A DNA stretch of 64,000 nucleotides from Actinopolyspora biskrensis (lineage in GTDB: Bacteria; Actinomycetota; Actinomycetes; Mycobacteriales; Pseudonocardiaceae): contig NZ_JACBYW010000006.1 in NCBI RefSeq assembly GCF_013408175.1, positions 124,001 through 188,000 of the forward strand. The letters run 5' to 3'. Positions 1 to 8,311 of the stretch are shown here, one piece after another. Made by a program: the position numbers and the translations under genes. The notes below the pieces were generated by a model, which worked only from the letters and a program-made list of their open reading frames with translations, did not search any database and was not told the DNA's origin. How positions within the stretch are numbered: position 1 is the stretch's first letter; each line of letters opens with the position of its first letter.

Positions 1-779
1 CCGCGATCGAGTGCGACGTCAGCCAGATCAGCCGTGTGGAACGCGGAGAACGCGCCTTCAAGGTGCTGGAGATCGAGGCACTGCTGGACTTCTACGGCGC
101 GCCGAAGGAGTCACGTGCTCAGATCAACGAGCTCGCCCAGATCGCCCGGCAACGGCAACCGCGTCGCATGTACTCCGACACGTTGCCGGGAGCTTTTCGC
201 AGGCTCAGCGACCACGAGCAGGACGCCACCGAGATCTACTACGCCGAAGGCGAACTCATTCCCGGGCTGCTCCAAACCGAGGACTACGCCCGCGTCCTGA
301 TACGCATAGCTCGTTCGGCTAGCGTCGAGAGCACACCGGACGACATCGAACCTCGCGTTCAGTTCCGCATGGACAGACAAGAGCTTCTGACACGGGCGAA
401 GCCTCCACGGATGTGGTTCGTCATCGGTGAGGCAGCCCTGCGTCGTCCCATGGGGAACAGGGACATCCTTCGTGAGCAGCTCCTCCACCTGCTCGAGGTC
501 ATCGAACAACACCCGCACGTAGTGATCCAGGTGGCTCCCCTGTCCATCGTGGACCACCCGTTGCTCGGAAGTTCTTTGGAGATCCTTCGCTTCGGCTCCC
601 AAGCACCGGATATCGTGCACCAGCCCACCTTCATCGGCGGCGGTGTCTACGCCGTCGAGGACGACGACATAGCCGAGTGCACGCGCGCCTTCGACAAGCT
701 GCGCGCCGTGGCACTTGGGCCGGAAGAGTCACGCGCGTCCATCGCGCGGCGCGTGGAGGAGATCGATTATGAGCACTGA
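1..779 (+). CDS. XRE-family regulator with DUF5753 domain (5' end missing)
   Basis: The N-terminus lies outside the window; the frame is open from base 3. About 258 residues remain. They begin with the end of a helix-turn-helix (DVSQISRVERG), as in XRE-type DNA-binding domains, and continue into a DUF5753 domain whose hallmark ELIPGLLQTEDYARVL starts near visible residue 82. Such proteins are very common in actinomycetes and normally sit beside a DUF397 gene; both are usually linked to developmental or antibiotic regulation, but few targets are known. Here the DUF397 start codon lies inside the 3' end of this gene (11-base overlap), so the two are probably co-translated. The operator and ligand cannot be read from the sequence. 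Confidence 0.9.
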   Translation, partial: AIECDVSQISRVERGERAFKVLEIEALLDFYGAPKESRAQINELAQIARQRQPRRMYSDTLPGAFRRLSDHEQDATEIYYAEGELIPGLLQTEDYARVLIRIARSASVESTPDDIEPRVQFRMDRQELLTRAKPPRMWFVIGEAALRRPMGNRDILREQLLHLLEVIEQHPHVVIQVAPLSIVDHPLLGSSLEILRFGSQAPDIVHQPTFIGGGVYAVEDDDIAECTRAFDKLRAVALGPEESRASIARRVEEIDYEH

Positions 780-963
780 CCGTCCGCTAACCTCCTGGAT
801 CAAGAGCAGCTACAGCGGCGGCAACAACAACAGCTGCGTCGAGGCCCGCTTCACCGCACGGGGCATCGACGTCCGCGACTCCAAGAATCCCAGGCAGGGC
901 CACCTCAGCTTCACCACCACCCAGTGGACCGACTTCCTCGCCGACCTCCACACCCAACGATGA
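769..963 (+). CDS. DUF397 domain protein
   Basis: A 64-residue protein with the classic DUF397 pattern: W.KSSYSGGNNNSCVEAR near the start, then VRDSKNP and a final W..FL. The ATG overlaps the last codons of the upstream XRE/DUF5753 regulator, the usual arrangement. DUF397 proteins resemble BldB-like small acidic proteins and are thought to antagonise or partner the neighbouring XRE regulator. That role is inferred from the family; nothing in this copy specifies a target. No membrane or secretion signal is visible. Confidence 0.9.
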   Translation: MSTDRPLTSWIKSSYSGGNNNSCVEARFTARGIDVRDSKNPRQGHLSFTTTQWTDFLADLHTQR

Positions 964-1047
964 CCCGCTGACCCCCCGGGAATACTCTCCCCGCCTCGGA
1001 CGCTCGTCGACACGGGGAGGAAACCAGCCGTCTCGAAGGGGTGCGCC

Positions 1048-2145
1048 GTGCCGGAACCCGAGGTCCTGCGCCACCGGGTGGACGTGGTCGTCATCGGAGG
1101 CGGACAGGCCGGGCTGGCCGCGGGCTACTTCCTGCGGCGCGCGGGCCTGGACTTCGCGATCCTGGACGACCGGCAGGAGCCGGGCGGTTCCTGGCAGCGC
1201 GTGTGGCCCTCGCTGCGATTGTTCTCGCCCGCGCGGCACAACCCGCTGCCCGGCTGGCCGATGCCCCCGCAACCGGGCGTCGACTTCCCGGACGCGGAGC
1301 ACACCGTCGACTACCTGCGCCGGTACGAACGGCGTTACGAACTCCCCGTGCTCCGGCCGGTGCGCGTGACCGGTGTCCACGAGTCGGACGACGGCTTCCT
1401 CGTCGACGCCCCGCAGGGGCAGTGGCACGCGCACGCCGTGATCAGCGCCACCGGGACCTGGCAGTCCCCGTACGTTCCGAGCTATCCGGGGATGCGGGAC
1501 TTCGCGGGCCGGCAGCTGCACACGGCCTCGTACCCCGGTCCCGAACCGTTCGAGGGCGAACGCGTGCTCGTGGTCGGCGGGGGGAACTCCGCGGCGCAGG
1601 TCCTGGCCGAGCTGTCCACCGTCGCCGAGACCACCTGGGTGACCCGCAGGCCACCGCGCTTCATGCCCGACGACGTGGACGGCCGGGTGCTGTTCGACGT
1701 GGCCACCCGGCAACGTGCCGAGCGGGAGGCCGGCGTGGAGGACTCGGGCGGTGTCGCGGCGCTCGGCGACATCGTGGTGGTCGAGAGCGTGCGCGCGGCA
1801 CGGGAGCGGGGAGCGCTGCACGCCCACCCGATGTTCACCGGGCTCACCCGGAACGGCGCGGTCTGGCCCGACGGCTCCGCGCGGAGTTACGACACCGTCG
1901 TGTGGTGCACCGGCTTCCGGCCCGCCCTACGACACCTGCGCCCGCTGCGGCTGCGCCGCGAATCCGGCGAGATCCCCACCGAGGGAACGCGCAGCCTCGA
2001 GCACCCACGGCTGCACCTGCTCGGCTACGGAGACTGGACCGGACCGGCATCGGCCACGCTGATCGGGGCCGGACGCACCGCCCGCACAGCGGTCTCCGAG
2101 ATCGTGAACACGCTGTCCCGGAGCCGCCGTGCGAGCGCGGACTGA
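1048..2145 (+). CDS. FAD-dependent flavin monooxygenase-like oxidoreductase
   Basis: A 365-residue soluble protein of the CzcO/TrkA-type flavin monooxygenase family. An FAD-binding Rossmann motif (IGGGQAG, residues 16-22) opens the protein, and a second dinucleotide motif (VVGGGNSAAQ) for NADPH lies near residue 174. The C-terminus has GYGDWTGPASATLIGAG, typical of the FAD-facing end of these enzymes. The family uses NADPH and oxygen to oxygenate small nucleophiles or ketones; the substrate cannot be predicted. It starts with GTG, chosen because the Rossmann fold begins immediately after. It stands alone and is convergent with the acyltransferase, with a copy of the dispersed repeat between them. 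Confidence 0.87.
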   Translation: MPEPEVLRHRVDVVVIGGGQAGLAAGYFLRRAGLDFAILDDRQEPGGSWQRVWPSLRLFSPARHNPLPGWPMPPQPGVDFPDAEHTVDYLRRYERRYELPVLRPVRVTGVHESDDGFLVDAPQGQWHAHAVISATGTWQSPYVPSYPGMRDFAGRQLHTASYPGPEPFEGERVLVVGGGNSAAQVLAELSTVAETTWVTRRPPRFMPDDVDGRVLFDVATRQRAEREAGVEDSGGVAALGDIVVVESVRAARERGALHAHPMFTGLTRNGAVWPDGSARSYDTVVWCTGFRPALRHLRPLRLRRESGEIPTEGTRSLEHPRLHLLGYGDWTGPASATLIGAGRTARTAVSEIVNTLSRSRRASAD

Positions 2146-2164
2146 GTGTCCGCGCGGACCGGGC

Positions 2165-2345
2165 GAGTGGTCGCTCGGCGGGCGAGCGGCGCAGCCGCTC
2201 GCACCCACCTACGCACCCGGCACCGCCGGGGGTTCTCAGTCGCGGGTCTCGCGAGGACGGCCCCGACGTTGTGTAGGCCGCTACCCGATGTCGGGCACCC
2301 GCAGCGAGACCCCGGCTGAGGTTCGCCCGCGGAACCACCCGAGCA
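2165..2345 (+). repeat. Modular dispersed repeat, copy 1 (full)
   Basis: The most complete copy of the intergenic repeat family. Module A (about 2177-2245) contains gagcggcgcagccgctc and caccgccgggggttctc. The core hairpin (2262-2295) pairs CCCGACGTTGTGTAG with CTACCCGATGTCGGG around a 4-nt loop, with wobble pairs. A tail (about 2300-2340) carries gcagcgagac and ggaaccaccc. It fills the gap between two convergent genes and could end transcription from both sides. Confidence 0.7.
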
Positions 2346-2363
2346 GGCCAAGCCGTGCACTCT

Positions 2364-3470
2364 CTAACCGGCGCGCGCCGGCGCCCCGCGTTCGGGCGTG
2401 AACTTGTCGTAGACCTCCATCAGATAGCGGTGGGCCGGTTGCTCCACCACCCGGGTGAGCATCCACCCGAGCAGCACCCCCGTCGCGATCATCCCCAGCG
2501 TCTGCACCGTGGTCGGCGCGCCGAGGTCCTGCAGCCGACGCACCACCATGTGCCCGAGGGACTGGTGCATCAGGAACACCCCGTAGGAGATCCCCGCGTA
2601 CCACTGGATCGGCTTGTACGCCGAGCGCGGGATCAGGCCCTCCCAGTCGGGGCCGCGCGCCACGAGCGCCACCACGCACAGCCCGATGCTCACGCCGACG
2701 GAGGAACCGAGATCCGCGGACAGCATTCCCTCGGTGTCGGGGGCGAAGCTGTGCAGCCACTGGGCCACCATGCAGGACGCCAGCAGGGCGGCGAAGTGCG
2801 TGTTGCCGAGCCTGCCCTTGGAGGACCAGAGCCAGATGGCCACCCCGGCCACGAAGAGGTGCCAGCGGTGCAGACCGAACCCGTCCGCCAGCACGACGTA
2901 GAGATGCGAAGGTGCGGAGGCCCGGATCGGCCACTGCAGCATCGGCAGCAGCACGGCGGCCCAGAGCACCCACACGATCCGGTTCCCGTGTCCCCAGCGG
3001 CTGCGGTACAGCAGGGCCGCGGCGGTGAACCCCATCAGCTGCAGCGGGATGGTCCAGTGCGAGACGTCTATGAACTCGAACTCCTCCGGCATCCAGTGCC
3101 ACAGCATCAGCAGGTGTTCGACGAGATCCCTGGTGCGGGGCCAGAACCACCCCTCGATGTAGTAGGCCCTGGTCAGCAGGAAGATGATCAGCGAGCCCGC
3201 CACGAAAGCGGGCAGCAGCCGCGCTATCCGGCCCCACCAGTAACGCAGCACCGTTCCGCGTCCGATCGTCACGCACGCGAAGTACGCCGAGATCACGAGC
3301 AGCAGGCTGGCACCGACCTGATAAGGGAAGTAGAACGTTCGCGGCTCGATCTCGGGATGAAACTCCACGCTCACCGTGGTCGAGTGGTACAGCATCACCA
3401 GGGTTACGCACCCGGCGCGAACCACATCCCAGCTGATCTTGCGACGGCTCCCCTGTCTGGGGACTACCAC
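2364..3470 (-). CDS. Acyltransferase 3 family membrane protein
   Basis: A 368-residue integral membrane protein of the acyltransferase 3 (OafA/NdvC-like) family with about ten hydrophobic segments. The conserved first-helix histidine is visible in VMLYHSTTVS, and RYWWGRIARLLPAF matches the family motif after the second or third helix. Members move acyl groups, often acetyl, onto sugars, lipids or antibiotics at the cytoplasmic membrane; the acceptor here is unknown. It is shorter than forms that carry a C-terminal SGNH domain, and none is present. The start is GTG at 3470; an ATG inside the first helix is too late. It is monocistronic, with NhaA upstream on the same strand. Confidence 0.85.
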   Translation of the reverse strand: MVVPRQGSRRKISWDVVRAGCVTLVMLYHSTTVSVEFHPEIEPRTFYFPYQVGASLLLVISAYFACVTIGRGTVLRYWWGRIARLLPAFVAGSLIIFLLTRAYYIEGWFWPRTRDLVEHLLMLWHWMPEEFEFIDVSHWTIPLQLMGFTAAALLYRSRWGHGNRIVWVLWAAVLLPMLQWPIRASAPSHLYVVLADGFGLHRWHLFVAGVAIWLWSSKGRLGNTHFAALLASCMVAQWLHSFAPDTEGMLSADLGSSVGVSIGLCVVALVARGPDWEGLIPRSAYKPIQWYAGISYGVFLMHQSLGHMVVRRLQDLGAPTTVQTLGMIATGVLLGWMLTRVVEQPAHRYLMEVYDKFTPERGAPARAG

Positions 3471-3568
3471 GAATATCCACTCCCGTTTTCTCGACTACAC
3501 CGACCCGCGCCGTGGCTAAATCGCGCCCCGCCGGACACGTGTTAACGCACGAAGAGGTGATATCCCAC

Positions 3569-4831
3569 TCAACCCTCGGGCTGTTCACTCCGCGCACGCC
3601 GGTGAGCCCGGCTGCGCAGCGCCAGCACGAGCGAAGCGAACAACGCCGCCAGCACCGATCCCATCAGAACGGCCACCTTGACGTGTTCGGCACGGGCCCC
3701 CGCCGCGTCGAAAGCGAGTTCGCCGATCAGCAGGGAAACGGTGAACCCGATCCCGGCGAGCAACGCAACCCCCACAAGATCCCACCAGGACAGATCGGAA
3801 TCGAGCTGTGCACGGGTGAACTTGGCGAGCAGGAAGGTCGAGCCGAATATCCCGGCCAACTTACCGAGTACGAGACCGGCCATCACAGCGGGGACCACCG
3901 GATCGGAGAAAGCCGCCGAGATCCCGCCGTCCCGCAGGGAGACCCCCGCGGCGAACAGCGCGAAGACCGGCACGGCCACACCCGCGGAAACGGGGCGCCA
4001 GCTGTGCTCCATGTGCTCGGCCGGACCCGGCTGCCCCCCGTCGCGCCGCAGCACCGGCACGGTGAACCCGAGCAGCACCCCGGCGATCGTGGCGTGCACC
4101 CCCGACTCGTGCACCAGGATCCAGGTGAGGAAGCCGAGGGGGAGCAGGGCCCACCACCAGGACTTCCGCAGCTGGACGAGCGCGCCGAACGCGATCAGGG
4201 GCAGCAGCGCCCCCAGCAGCGGAACGGCGTGGAAATCGTCGGTGTAGAAAACGGCGATGACGGTGATGGCGAGCAGATCGTCCACCACGGCCAGCGTGAG
4301 CAGGAAGGCGCGCAGTGAGCTCGGCAGGTGCTTTCCGATGATGGCGAGCACCGCCAGCGCGAAGGCTATGTCGGTGGCGGTGGGGATGGCCCACCCCTGC
4401 GCCGCCGGGCCGCTGGCACTCGCCGCGATCAGGAGGTAGACCAGGGCGGGCACGACCATTCCGCAGATCGCCGCCACGACCGGCAGCACGGCTCTGCGCG
4501 GATTGCGCAGGTCACCAGACACGAACTCGCGTTTGAGCTCCAGCCCAACGACGTAGAAGAAGATCGCCAGCAGACCGTCGGAGGCCCAGTGGGCCAGATT
4601 CAGATCCAGCCCTATCGCGGCCCCTCCGGGCCACGGCACGTACTCGGAAGCCGCCGAGTACGAGTCCCCCCAGGGAGAGTTCGCCCAGATCAGCGCGGCC
4701 ACGGCCGCCACGAGCACGAGCACACCGCCGACCGTCTCCGTGCGGAGGATGTCCGCGAGCGTGCGGGCCTCCGCGTTCGGTGTCGGAGCGAATAGTCGGC
4801 GCACGGGTGTGCGCTCTCGGTCAGCTGCCAT
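3569..4831 (-). CDS. nhaA: Na+/H+ antiporter NhaA
   Basis: A 420-residue membrane antiporter that exchanges intracellular Na+ (or Li+) for external protons and supports pH and salt homeostasis. The diagnostic aspartates are present: [14 protein letters not shown] (equivalent of Asp133) and the paired aspartates [10 protein letters not shown] near residue 185 (equivalents of Asp163/164). Eleven to twelve hydrophobic helices are evident, and the length is near the family norm of 390-440. The ATG at 4831 is six bases after an AGGGG Shine-Dalgarno sequence; a TTG two codons earlier is in frame but less likely. A 425-bp gap precedes it and may hold its regulatory region. Confidence 0.95.
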   Translation of the reverse strand: MAADRERTPVRRLFAPTPNAEARTLADILRTETVGGVLVLVAAVAALIWANSPWGDSYSAASEYVPWPGGAAIGLDLNLAHWASDGLLAIFFYVVGLELKREFVSGDLRNPRRAVLPVVAAICGMVVPALVYLLIAASASGPAAQGWAIPTATDIAFALAVLAIIGKHLPSSLRAFLLTLAVVDDLLAITVIAVFYTDDFHAVPLLGALLPLIAFGALVQLRKSWWWALLPLGFLTWILVHESGVHATIAGVLLGFTVPVLRRDGGQPGPAEHMEHSWRPVSAGVAVPVFALFAAGVSLRDGGISAAFSDPVVPAVMAGLVLGKLAGIFGSTFLLAKFTRAQLDSDLSWWDLVGVALLAGIGFTVSLLIGELAFDAAGARAEHVKVAVLMGSVLAALFASLVLALRSRAHRRARSEQPEG

Positions 4832-5256
4832 CGACAACCCCTGTTCGGATCATTACGCCAACATCGCCGACCAGCCTTCCCGGCACACCATTTGTACGAT
4901 TTTAGGTGCTGTGTCCACCGATCTTCGCCCCCCACACGCTCGGAACGAACAGGATTCACAACAGGCTTGCCCGTTCGTGCCCGGCAATGATGCCCCACCG
5001 AACACGGACGGCGCAGTCCGAGAACCGGCCTCGGCCCGCTCTGTCAACCTTCGGTGAGTCCGATCACTCGGAACTTCCGGCGAAAGGCTTCGGCCGACCC
5101 GGGCGCTTCAGCCCGAGCAGCGCACGGACCCCGGTGCGTGAGTCGGGTGCGCCGCGAGGCGACAGGGAACGTGACGCAGGACACCGCTCGTGGTTCCCCG
5201 GCGCAGCGAGGCACCGCCTCACGCGACGGCTGACCGAGCACCCACGCGAGGCTCCG
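4832..5256. other. Intergenic region upstream of nhaA
   Basis: A stretch of 425 bp without a credible gene. Open frames on both strands lack a Shine-Dalgarno sequence and look like random Arg/Pro/Ala translation. On the minus strand a TAAAAT element (4899-4904) about 70 nt before nhaA could be a -10 box, but no good -35 box lies 16-18 nt upstream. I see no repeat copy or terminator here. Confidence 0.4.
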
Positions 5257-6306
5257 CTACGAGTTGTTCGCGTGGGACGCACCGGCGGGATGCGTGTGCA
5301 CGGTCGCCCCTTCCAGGCGGGGAAGCTCACCACGGAGCCTGCGTTCGGCTTCGTGGGCCACCTCGTGAGCGCGGGACAACGTGAGACCGCCGAAGACGCC
5401 GAGCTCGACCTCGGCGTGCAGAGCGTGCCCGATCCACCGCAGCCGCACAGCGTCGACGGTCCGCACCTCGGGATGCCCCTCCAGGGCCTCGCTCGCCCGA
5501 TCCACCAGCTCCGGGGCGACCGAATCCATCAGCCTGGCCAGCACCCGCTTAGCCGCCGAGTACGTCACCACGGCGATGGCGAAGCCGATCGCCAGCCCCA
5601 CGAGCGGATCGGCGAACGACCAGCCCGCGGCGGAACCGGCGGCCGCGAGCACCACCCCGAGCGAGGTCAACGAGTCGGTACGAGCGTGGAGGCCGTCCGC
5701 CACCAGAGCGGCCGAGCCTATGCGGCGCCCGGTCCGAACGCGGACCACCGCGGCGATCTCGTTGCCGACGAACCCGACCACACCGGCCGCGGCCACGATC
5801 AGCGGATCGCTCATGTCCCCGGGGGAGAGCAACCTCCCCGCCGACTCGACCAGAGCGGCCACGGCCGAAACGGCTACGACCAGTACGACGACCACCCCGG
5901 CCACGTCCTCGGCCCGCCCGTACCCGTAGGGAAACCGCCGGGTGGCCGGGCGGCGGCCAAGCAGGAAGGCGATCCCGAGCGGAACCGCCGTCAGGGCGTC
6001 GGCCACGTTGTGCAGGGTGTCGGAAAGCAGGGCCACCGACCCGGACAGCGCGAACACGGCGGCCTGCCCGGCCGCGGTGACTCCCAGCGCCAGCAGCGAG
6101 ATCCACAGGGCCCGCATCCCCGCCCGGCTCGTCTCCATCGCTCGATCGACACGTTCCGCCGTGTCGTGCTCGTGGGGGACGAACAGGTGCGCCAGGGACC
6201 GCGACAGCGCCCGCGGCGTCCACCCCGGGGAACCGTGCGAGTGCTCCGAACCGTCGTGCCGCCGCGCTCCCCACCCGTTGTCGGGGCCGGAACCGGACGT
6301 GCCCAT
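5257..6306 (-). CDS. Cation diffusion facilitator (CDF) metal efflux transporter
   Basis: A 349-residue CDF-family exporter that uses proton antiport to remove divalent metals from the cytosol. Six membrane helices are visible. The two metal-site motifs are LSDTLHNVADAL in helix 2 and GLHARTDSLTS in helix 5, both carrying the HxxxD pair usual in Zn/Co/Ni transporters. The N-terminus is His-rich (SEHSHG). The ATG at 6306 follows GGAGGAG; a GTG one codon earlier is possible. It is divergent from a KmtR-like sensor 56 bp away, and in mycobacteria KmtR represses a cdf gene. Ni2+/Co2+ efflux is therefore the best guess, with Zn2+ possible. Confidence 0.92.
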   Translation of the reverse strand: MGTSGSGPDNGWGARRHDGSEHSHGSPGWTPRALSRSLAHLFVPHEHDTAERVDRAMETSRAGMRALWISLLALGVTAAGQAAVFALSGSVALLSDTLHNVADALTAVPLGIAFLLGRRPATRRFPYGYGRAEDVAGVVVVLVVAVSAVAALVESAGRLLSPGDMSDPLIVAAAGVVGFVGNEIAAVVRVRTGRRIGSAALVADGLHARTDSLTSLGVVLAAAGSAAGWSFADPLVGLAIGFAIAVVTYSAAKRVLARLMDSVAPELVDRASEALEGHPEVRTVDAVRLRWIGHALHAEVELGVFGGLTLSRAHEVAHEAERRLRGELPRLEGATVHTHPAGASHANNS

Positions 6307-6350
6307 CACCGACTCCTCCAGCTGCTTGCGACGTGACCGGACAGTCGGCA

Positions 6351-6368
6351 GTATATGTGCTCATGTAC
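6351..6368. promoter_or_regulatory. Candidate operator for KmtR-like sensor
   Basis: GTATATGTGCTCATGTAC is an imperfect palindrome (14 of 18 positions match the reverse complement). It lies between the divergent CDF and ArsR-family genes and covers the sensor's start codon. It has the A/T-rich flanks and central TGNNCA expected of ArsR/SmtB operators. Binding here could repress both genes. This is an inference from sequence symmetry and gene context. Confidence 0.5.
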
Positions 6369-6719
6369 GCACGCGACGACATCGCAGCAGCGGAACAGTG
6401 GCAACAGCTGCCGAGCGGCGAGCACGTGCGAGCGGCCACGGAGGCCTTCCGGATGCTGTCCGACTCGACCAGGGTGCGGCTGCTGTGGCTGATGTGCGGC
6501 GCGGAGCACGACGTGGCCACGCTGGCCGCCCGGGTCGGCGTGGCCCGGCCCGCGGTGTCGCAGCACCTGGCCAAACTCAGGCTCGCCGGGCTCGTCACAC
6601 TCCGGAAAGAGGGCAGACGAGCGCTCTACCGAGCACGCGGGGGCCACGTGCGCCGCCTGCTCGCCGAGGCCGTCGAAGCGGCCGACCACCGGCTGACCGG
6701 AACGGAAGAGCACGACTGA
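6363..6719 (+). CDS. ArsR/SmtB-family metal sensor, KmtR-like
   Basis: A 118-residue winged-helix repressor. The core FRMLSDSTRVRLLWLM and the recognition region GVARPAVSQHLAKLRLAGLV (residues 59-78) are typical of the family. Candidate metal ligands sit in and after the last helix: His95, Asp108-His109 and His117, a layout like the Ni/Co site of M. tuberculosis KmtR rather than the CxC site of ArsR. The ATG at 6363 is preferred because the family begins MYA; a GTG at 6333 would add ten residues. No strong ribosome site is visible, so the mRNA may be leaderless. It is divergent from the CDF exporter, its likely target. The ligand assignment is inference. Confidence 0.88.
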   Translation: MYARDDIAAAEQWQQLPSGEHVRAATEAFRMLSDSTRVRLLWLMCGAEHDVATLAARVGVARPAVSQHLAKLRLAGLVTLRKEGRRALYRARGGHVRRLLAEAVEAADHRLTGTEEHD

Positions 6720-6818
6720 GCCTTCCGGACCTGCGGAGCTCCTCCGCTCCCGGAACGTGGTCCCGACCCGCGCGGGAGCAGCCCTCGCGGTGGAAGGACC
6801 GCACGCCCCGCGCACAGC

Positions 6819-6860
6819 AAAAGGGCCCTGCCCGGCGTGAACCGCCGAACAGGGCCCTTC
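6819..6860 (-). terminator. Intrinsic terminator of the tmRNA gene
   Basis: Read on the minus strand, AGGGCCCTG pairs with CAGGGCCCT around an internal paired segment and is followed by TTTT. It lies about 30 nt past the mature 3' end of ssrA. Confidence 0.8.
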
Positions 6861-6888
6861 TCGAATTCGCGACCACAGTGGCCGCTCG

Positions 6889-7257
6889 TGGAGGTGCCGG
6901 GATTCGAACCCGGGTCCTCTGTCGCCTCACCAAGGCTTCTCCGTGCGCAGTCCGCTATGTCACTGCTTGGCTTCACCGGTCACGCGGACAAGCCGGTGTG
7001 ACAAGCCCAGCCGCTGTGCGGTGTCCCGTTAGGCCCCGCGACCAAGCCCAACGGTGAGTCCCCTAAACGATGCCGGGGTCCGGGTCGGAGACTCACCCGG
7101 TCCGACAGAGTCGCTACTCGCTCAGGCGGCGAGTGCGAACTCGCGCTGACTCTTGTTGTCGGCGCTTGTTAATTTACGGCGACGCTTTCGGTGGTCTTCC
7201 GCCTGCACCGGCACGCTTCCCTTGGCTCAACGGCCAGAGTCGAAACCGTTCACCCCC
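6889..7257 (-). ncRNA. ssrA: Transfer-messenger RNA (tmRNA, ssrA)
   Basis: About 369 nt. The 5' end reads GGGGGTGAACGGTTTCGAC and pairs with 3' CACCTCC to form the acceptor stem. The T-arm GGGTTCGAATCCC is intact, and the 3' CCA is not fully encoded. The tag frame occupies 7122-7163 (complement) and encodes ADNKSQREFALAA followed by a stop, starting at a GCC resume codon. The AA end is the usual ClpXP-type degradation signal. tmRNA with SmpB rescues stalled ribosomes and tags the incomplete protein. smpB is directly upstream on the same strand. A terminator lies just downstream. Confidence 0.97.
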
Positions 7258-7663
7258 GTGTTCTGTTTTCCAACAGCCCGGACCCCTGTGGCCTCGCACC
7301 ACGGCGTCCTCGTCAAGTGTAACGCCTCGCAGCCGCGCGATCATTCCCGGATCACGTCACGATCCGGACTCGATCTCGCGAGCCGGCTCCGCGGCCTTCG
7401 CACCCACCCGTCCCTCGGGACGATCCGCGACCTCGGTGACCGCGTCCGCGCCCTAACCGAGCAACCGCGTGGACGCCCCGCCCAACACCGGACGCGGGAA
7501 CGGTATTCCCGGCCTCCGGCCCGCGGGACCGCTCGTCCGGCGGTCCCGAGCTCGGCCTACCTTCCCGGGGCCTCGGTGTCCTCCACCGCCCCGGGGACGG
7601 ATCACGGGACGAACCGGAAGCCGGGCCCACTCGACTCCCCTCGTCGCACGCGCACCGGGGCGA
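7258..7663 (-). promoter_or_regulatory. ssrA upstream region with possible promoter
   Basis: About 406 bp between smpB and ssrA with no gene. A TACACT element at 7316-7321 (complement) could be a -10 box, placing the transcript start about 50 nt before the mature tmRNA end, with the leader then removed by RNase P. The -35 match is weak. A small hairpin (TGTT...AACA) lies just before the 5' end. Nothing else is recognisable. Confidence 0.4.
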
Positions 7664-8140
7664 TCAGCGCATCCCCTTGCGGTGCTGCCCTATGGCCCGG
7701 GCCATCTCGCGCTCCGCGTCCCGCTTGGCCATGTCCCTGCGCTTGTCGTGGACCCGCTTACCGCGTGCCAGCGCCAGTTCGACCTTGGCCTTGCCGTCCG
7801 AGAAGTACAGCGAGAGCGGAACGAGACTCAGCCCGCTCTCCTTGGTCTTGCCCATCAACCGTTCGATCTCGTCCCGGTGCAGCAGAATCTTGCGGGACCT
7901 GCGTGGAGCGTGGTTCGTCCACGTGCCCTCGGTGTACTCCGGGATGTGCATGTTCCGCAGCCACACCTCGCCGTGATCGATCGTGGCGAAGGAGTCGACC
8001 AGCGAGGCACGTCCCTGGCGCAGGCTCTTCACCTCGGTACCGGTCAGGGCCATGCCCCCCTCGTAGGTGTCCAGCACAGTCCAGTCGTGCCGCGCCTTGC
8101 GATTGCGCGCGATCAGGTTGTGGCCACGTTCCTTCGGCAT
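7664..8140 (-). CDS. smpB: SsrA-binding protein SmpB
   Basis: A 158-residue RNA-binding protein that delivers tmRNA to stalled ribosomes. It begins [20 protein letters not shown] and has the core [18 protein letters not shown] and the oligonucleotide-binding barrel signature [20 protein letters not shown]. The C-terminal basic tail ([17 protein letters not shown]) is complete; it mimics the missing mRNA in the decoding site. The ATG at 8140 is chosen over a longer open frame because the conserved N-terminus starts there. It lies between ftsX and ssrA on the same strand, the standard actinobacterial order. A strong hairpin separates it from ftsX, so it probably has its own promoter. Confidence 0.97.
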   Translation of the reverse strand: MPKERGHNLIARNRKARHDWTVLDTYEGGMALTGTEVKSLRQGRASLVDSFATIDHGEVWLRNMHIPEYTEGTWTNHAPRRSRKILLHRDEIERLMGKTKESGLSLVPLSLYFSDGKAKVELALARGKRVHDKRRDMAKRDAEREMARAIGQHRKGMR

Positions 8141-8197
8141 ACCGCGAGGATAGCCCCGAAGCGCGGGACGTGACGACGCGGTTTCCTCCGCGGCGCC

Positions 8198-8235
8198 GTG
8201 TGCGGTGCCACGCGAAGGCGTGAAGCACCGCACAC
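8198..8235 (-). terminator. Hairpin between ftsX and smpB
   Basis: GTGTGCGGTGC pairs perfectly with GCACCGCACAC (11 bp), and an inner CACGC/GCGTG stem extends it to about 16 bp with one bulged base. There is no T-run, so this is a GC-rich terminator or processing site that probably ends the ftsEX transcript before smpB. Confidence 0.6.
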
Positions 8236-8311
8236 GCCCCGGACGAGTCGGCGGAAAGCGCGCGACCTCCGGGTTCCGCACCCGCCGGGAGCGCGGAACG
8301 GGAGTCCTGGG

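Noticed and set aside
4899-4904. TAAAAT as a definite nhaA promoter
   Set aside because: No acceptable -35 element lies at 16-18 bp, so I record it only as a possibility.
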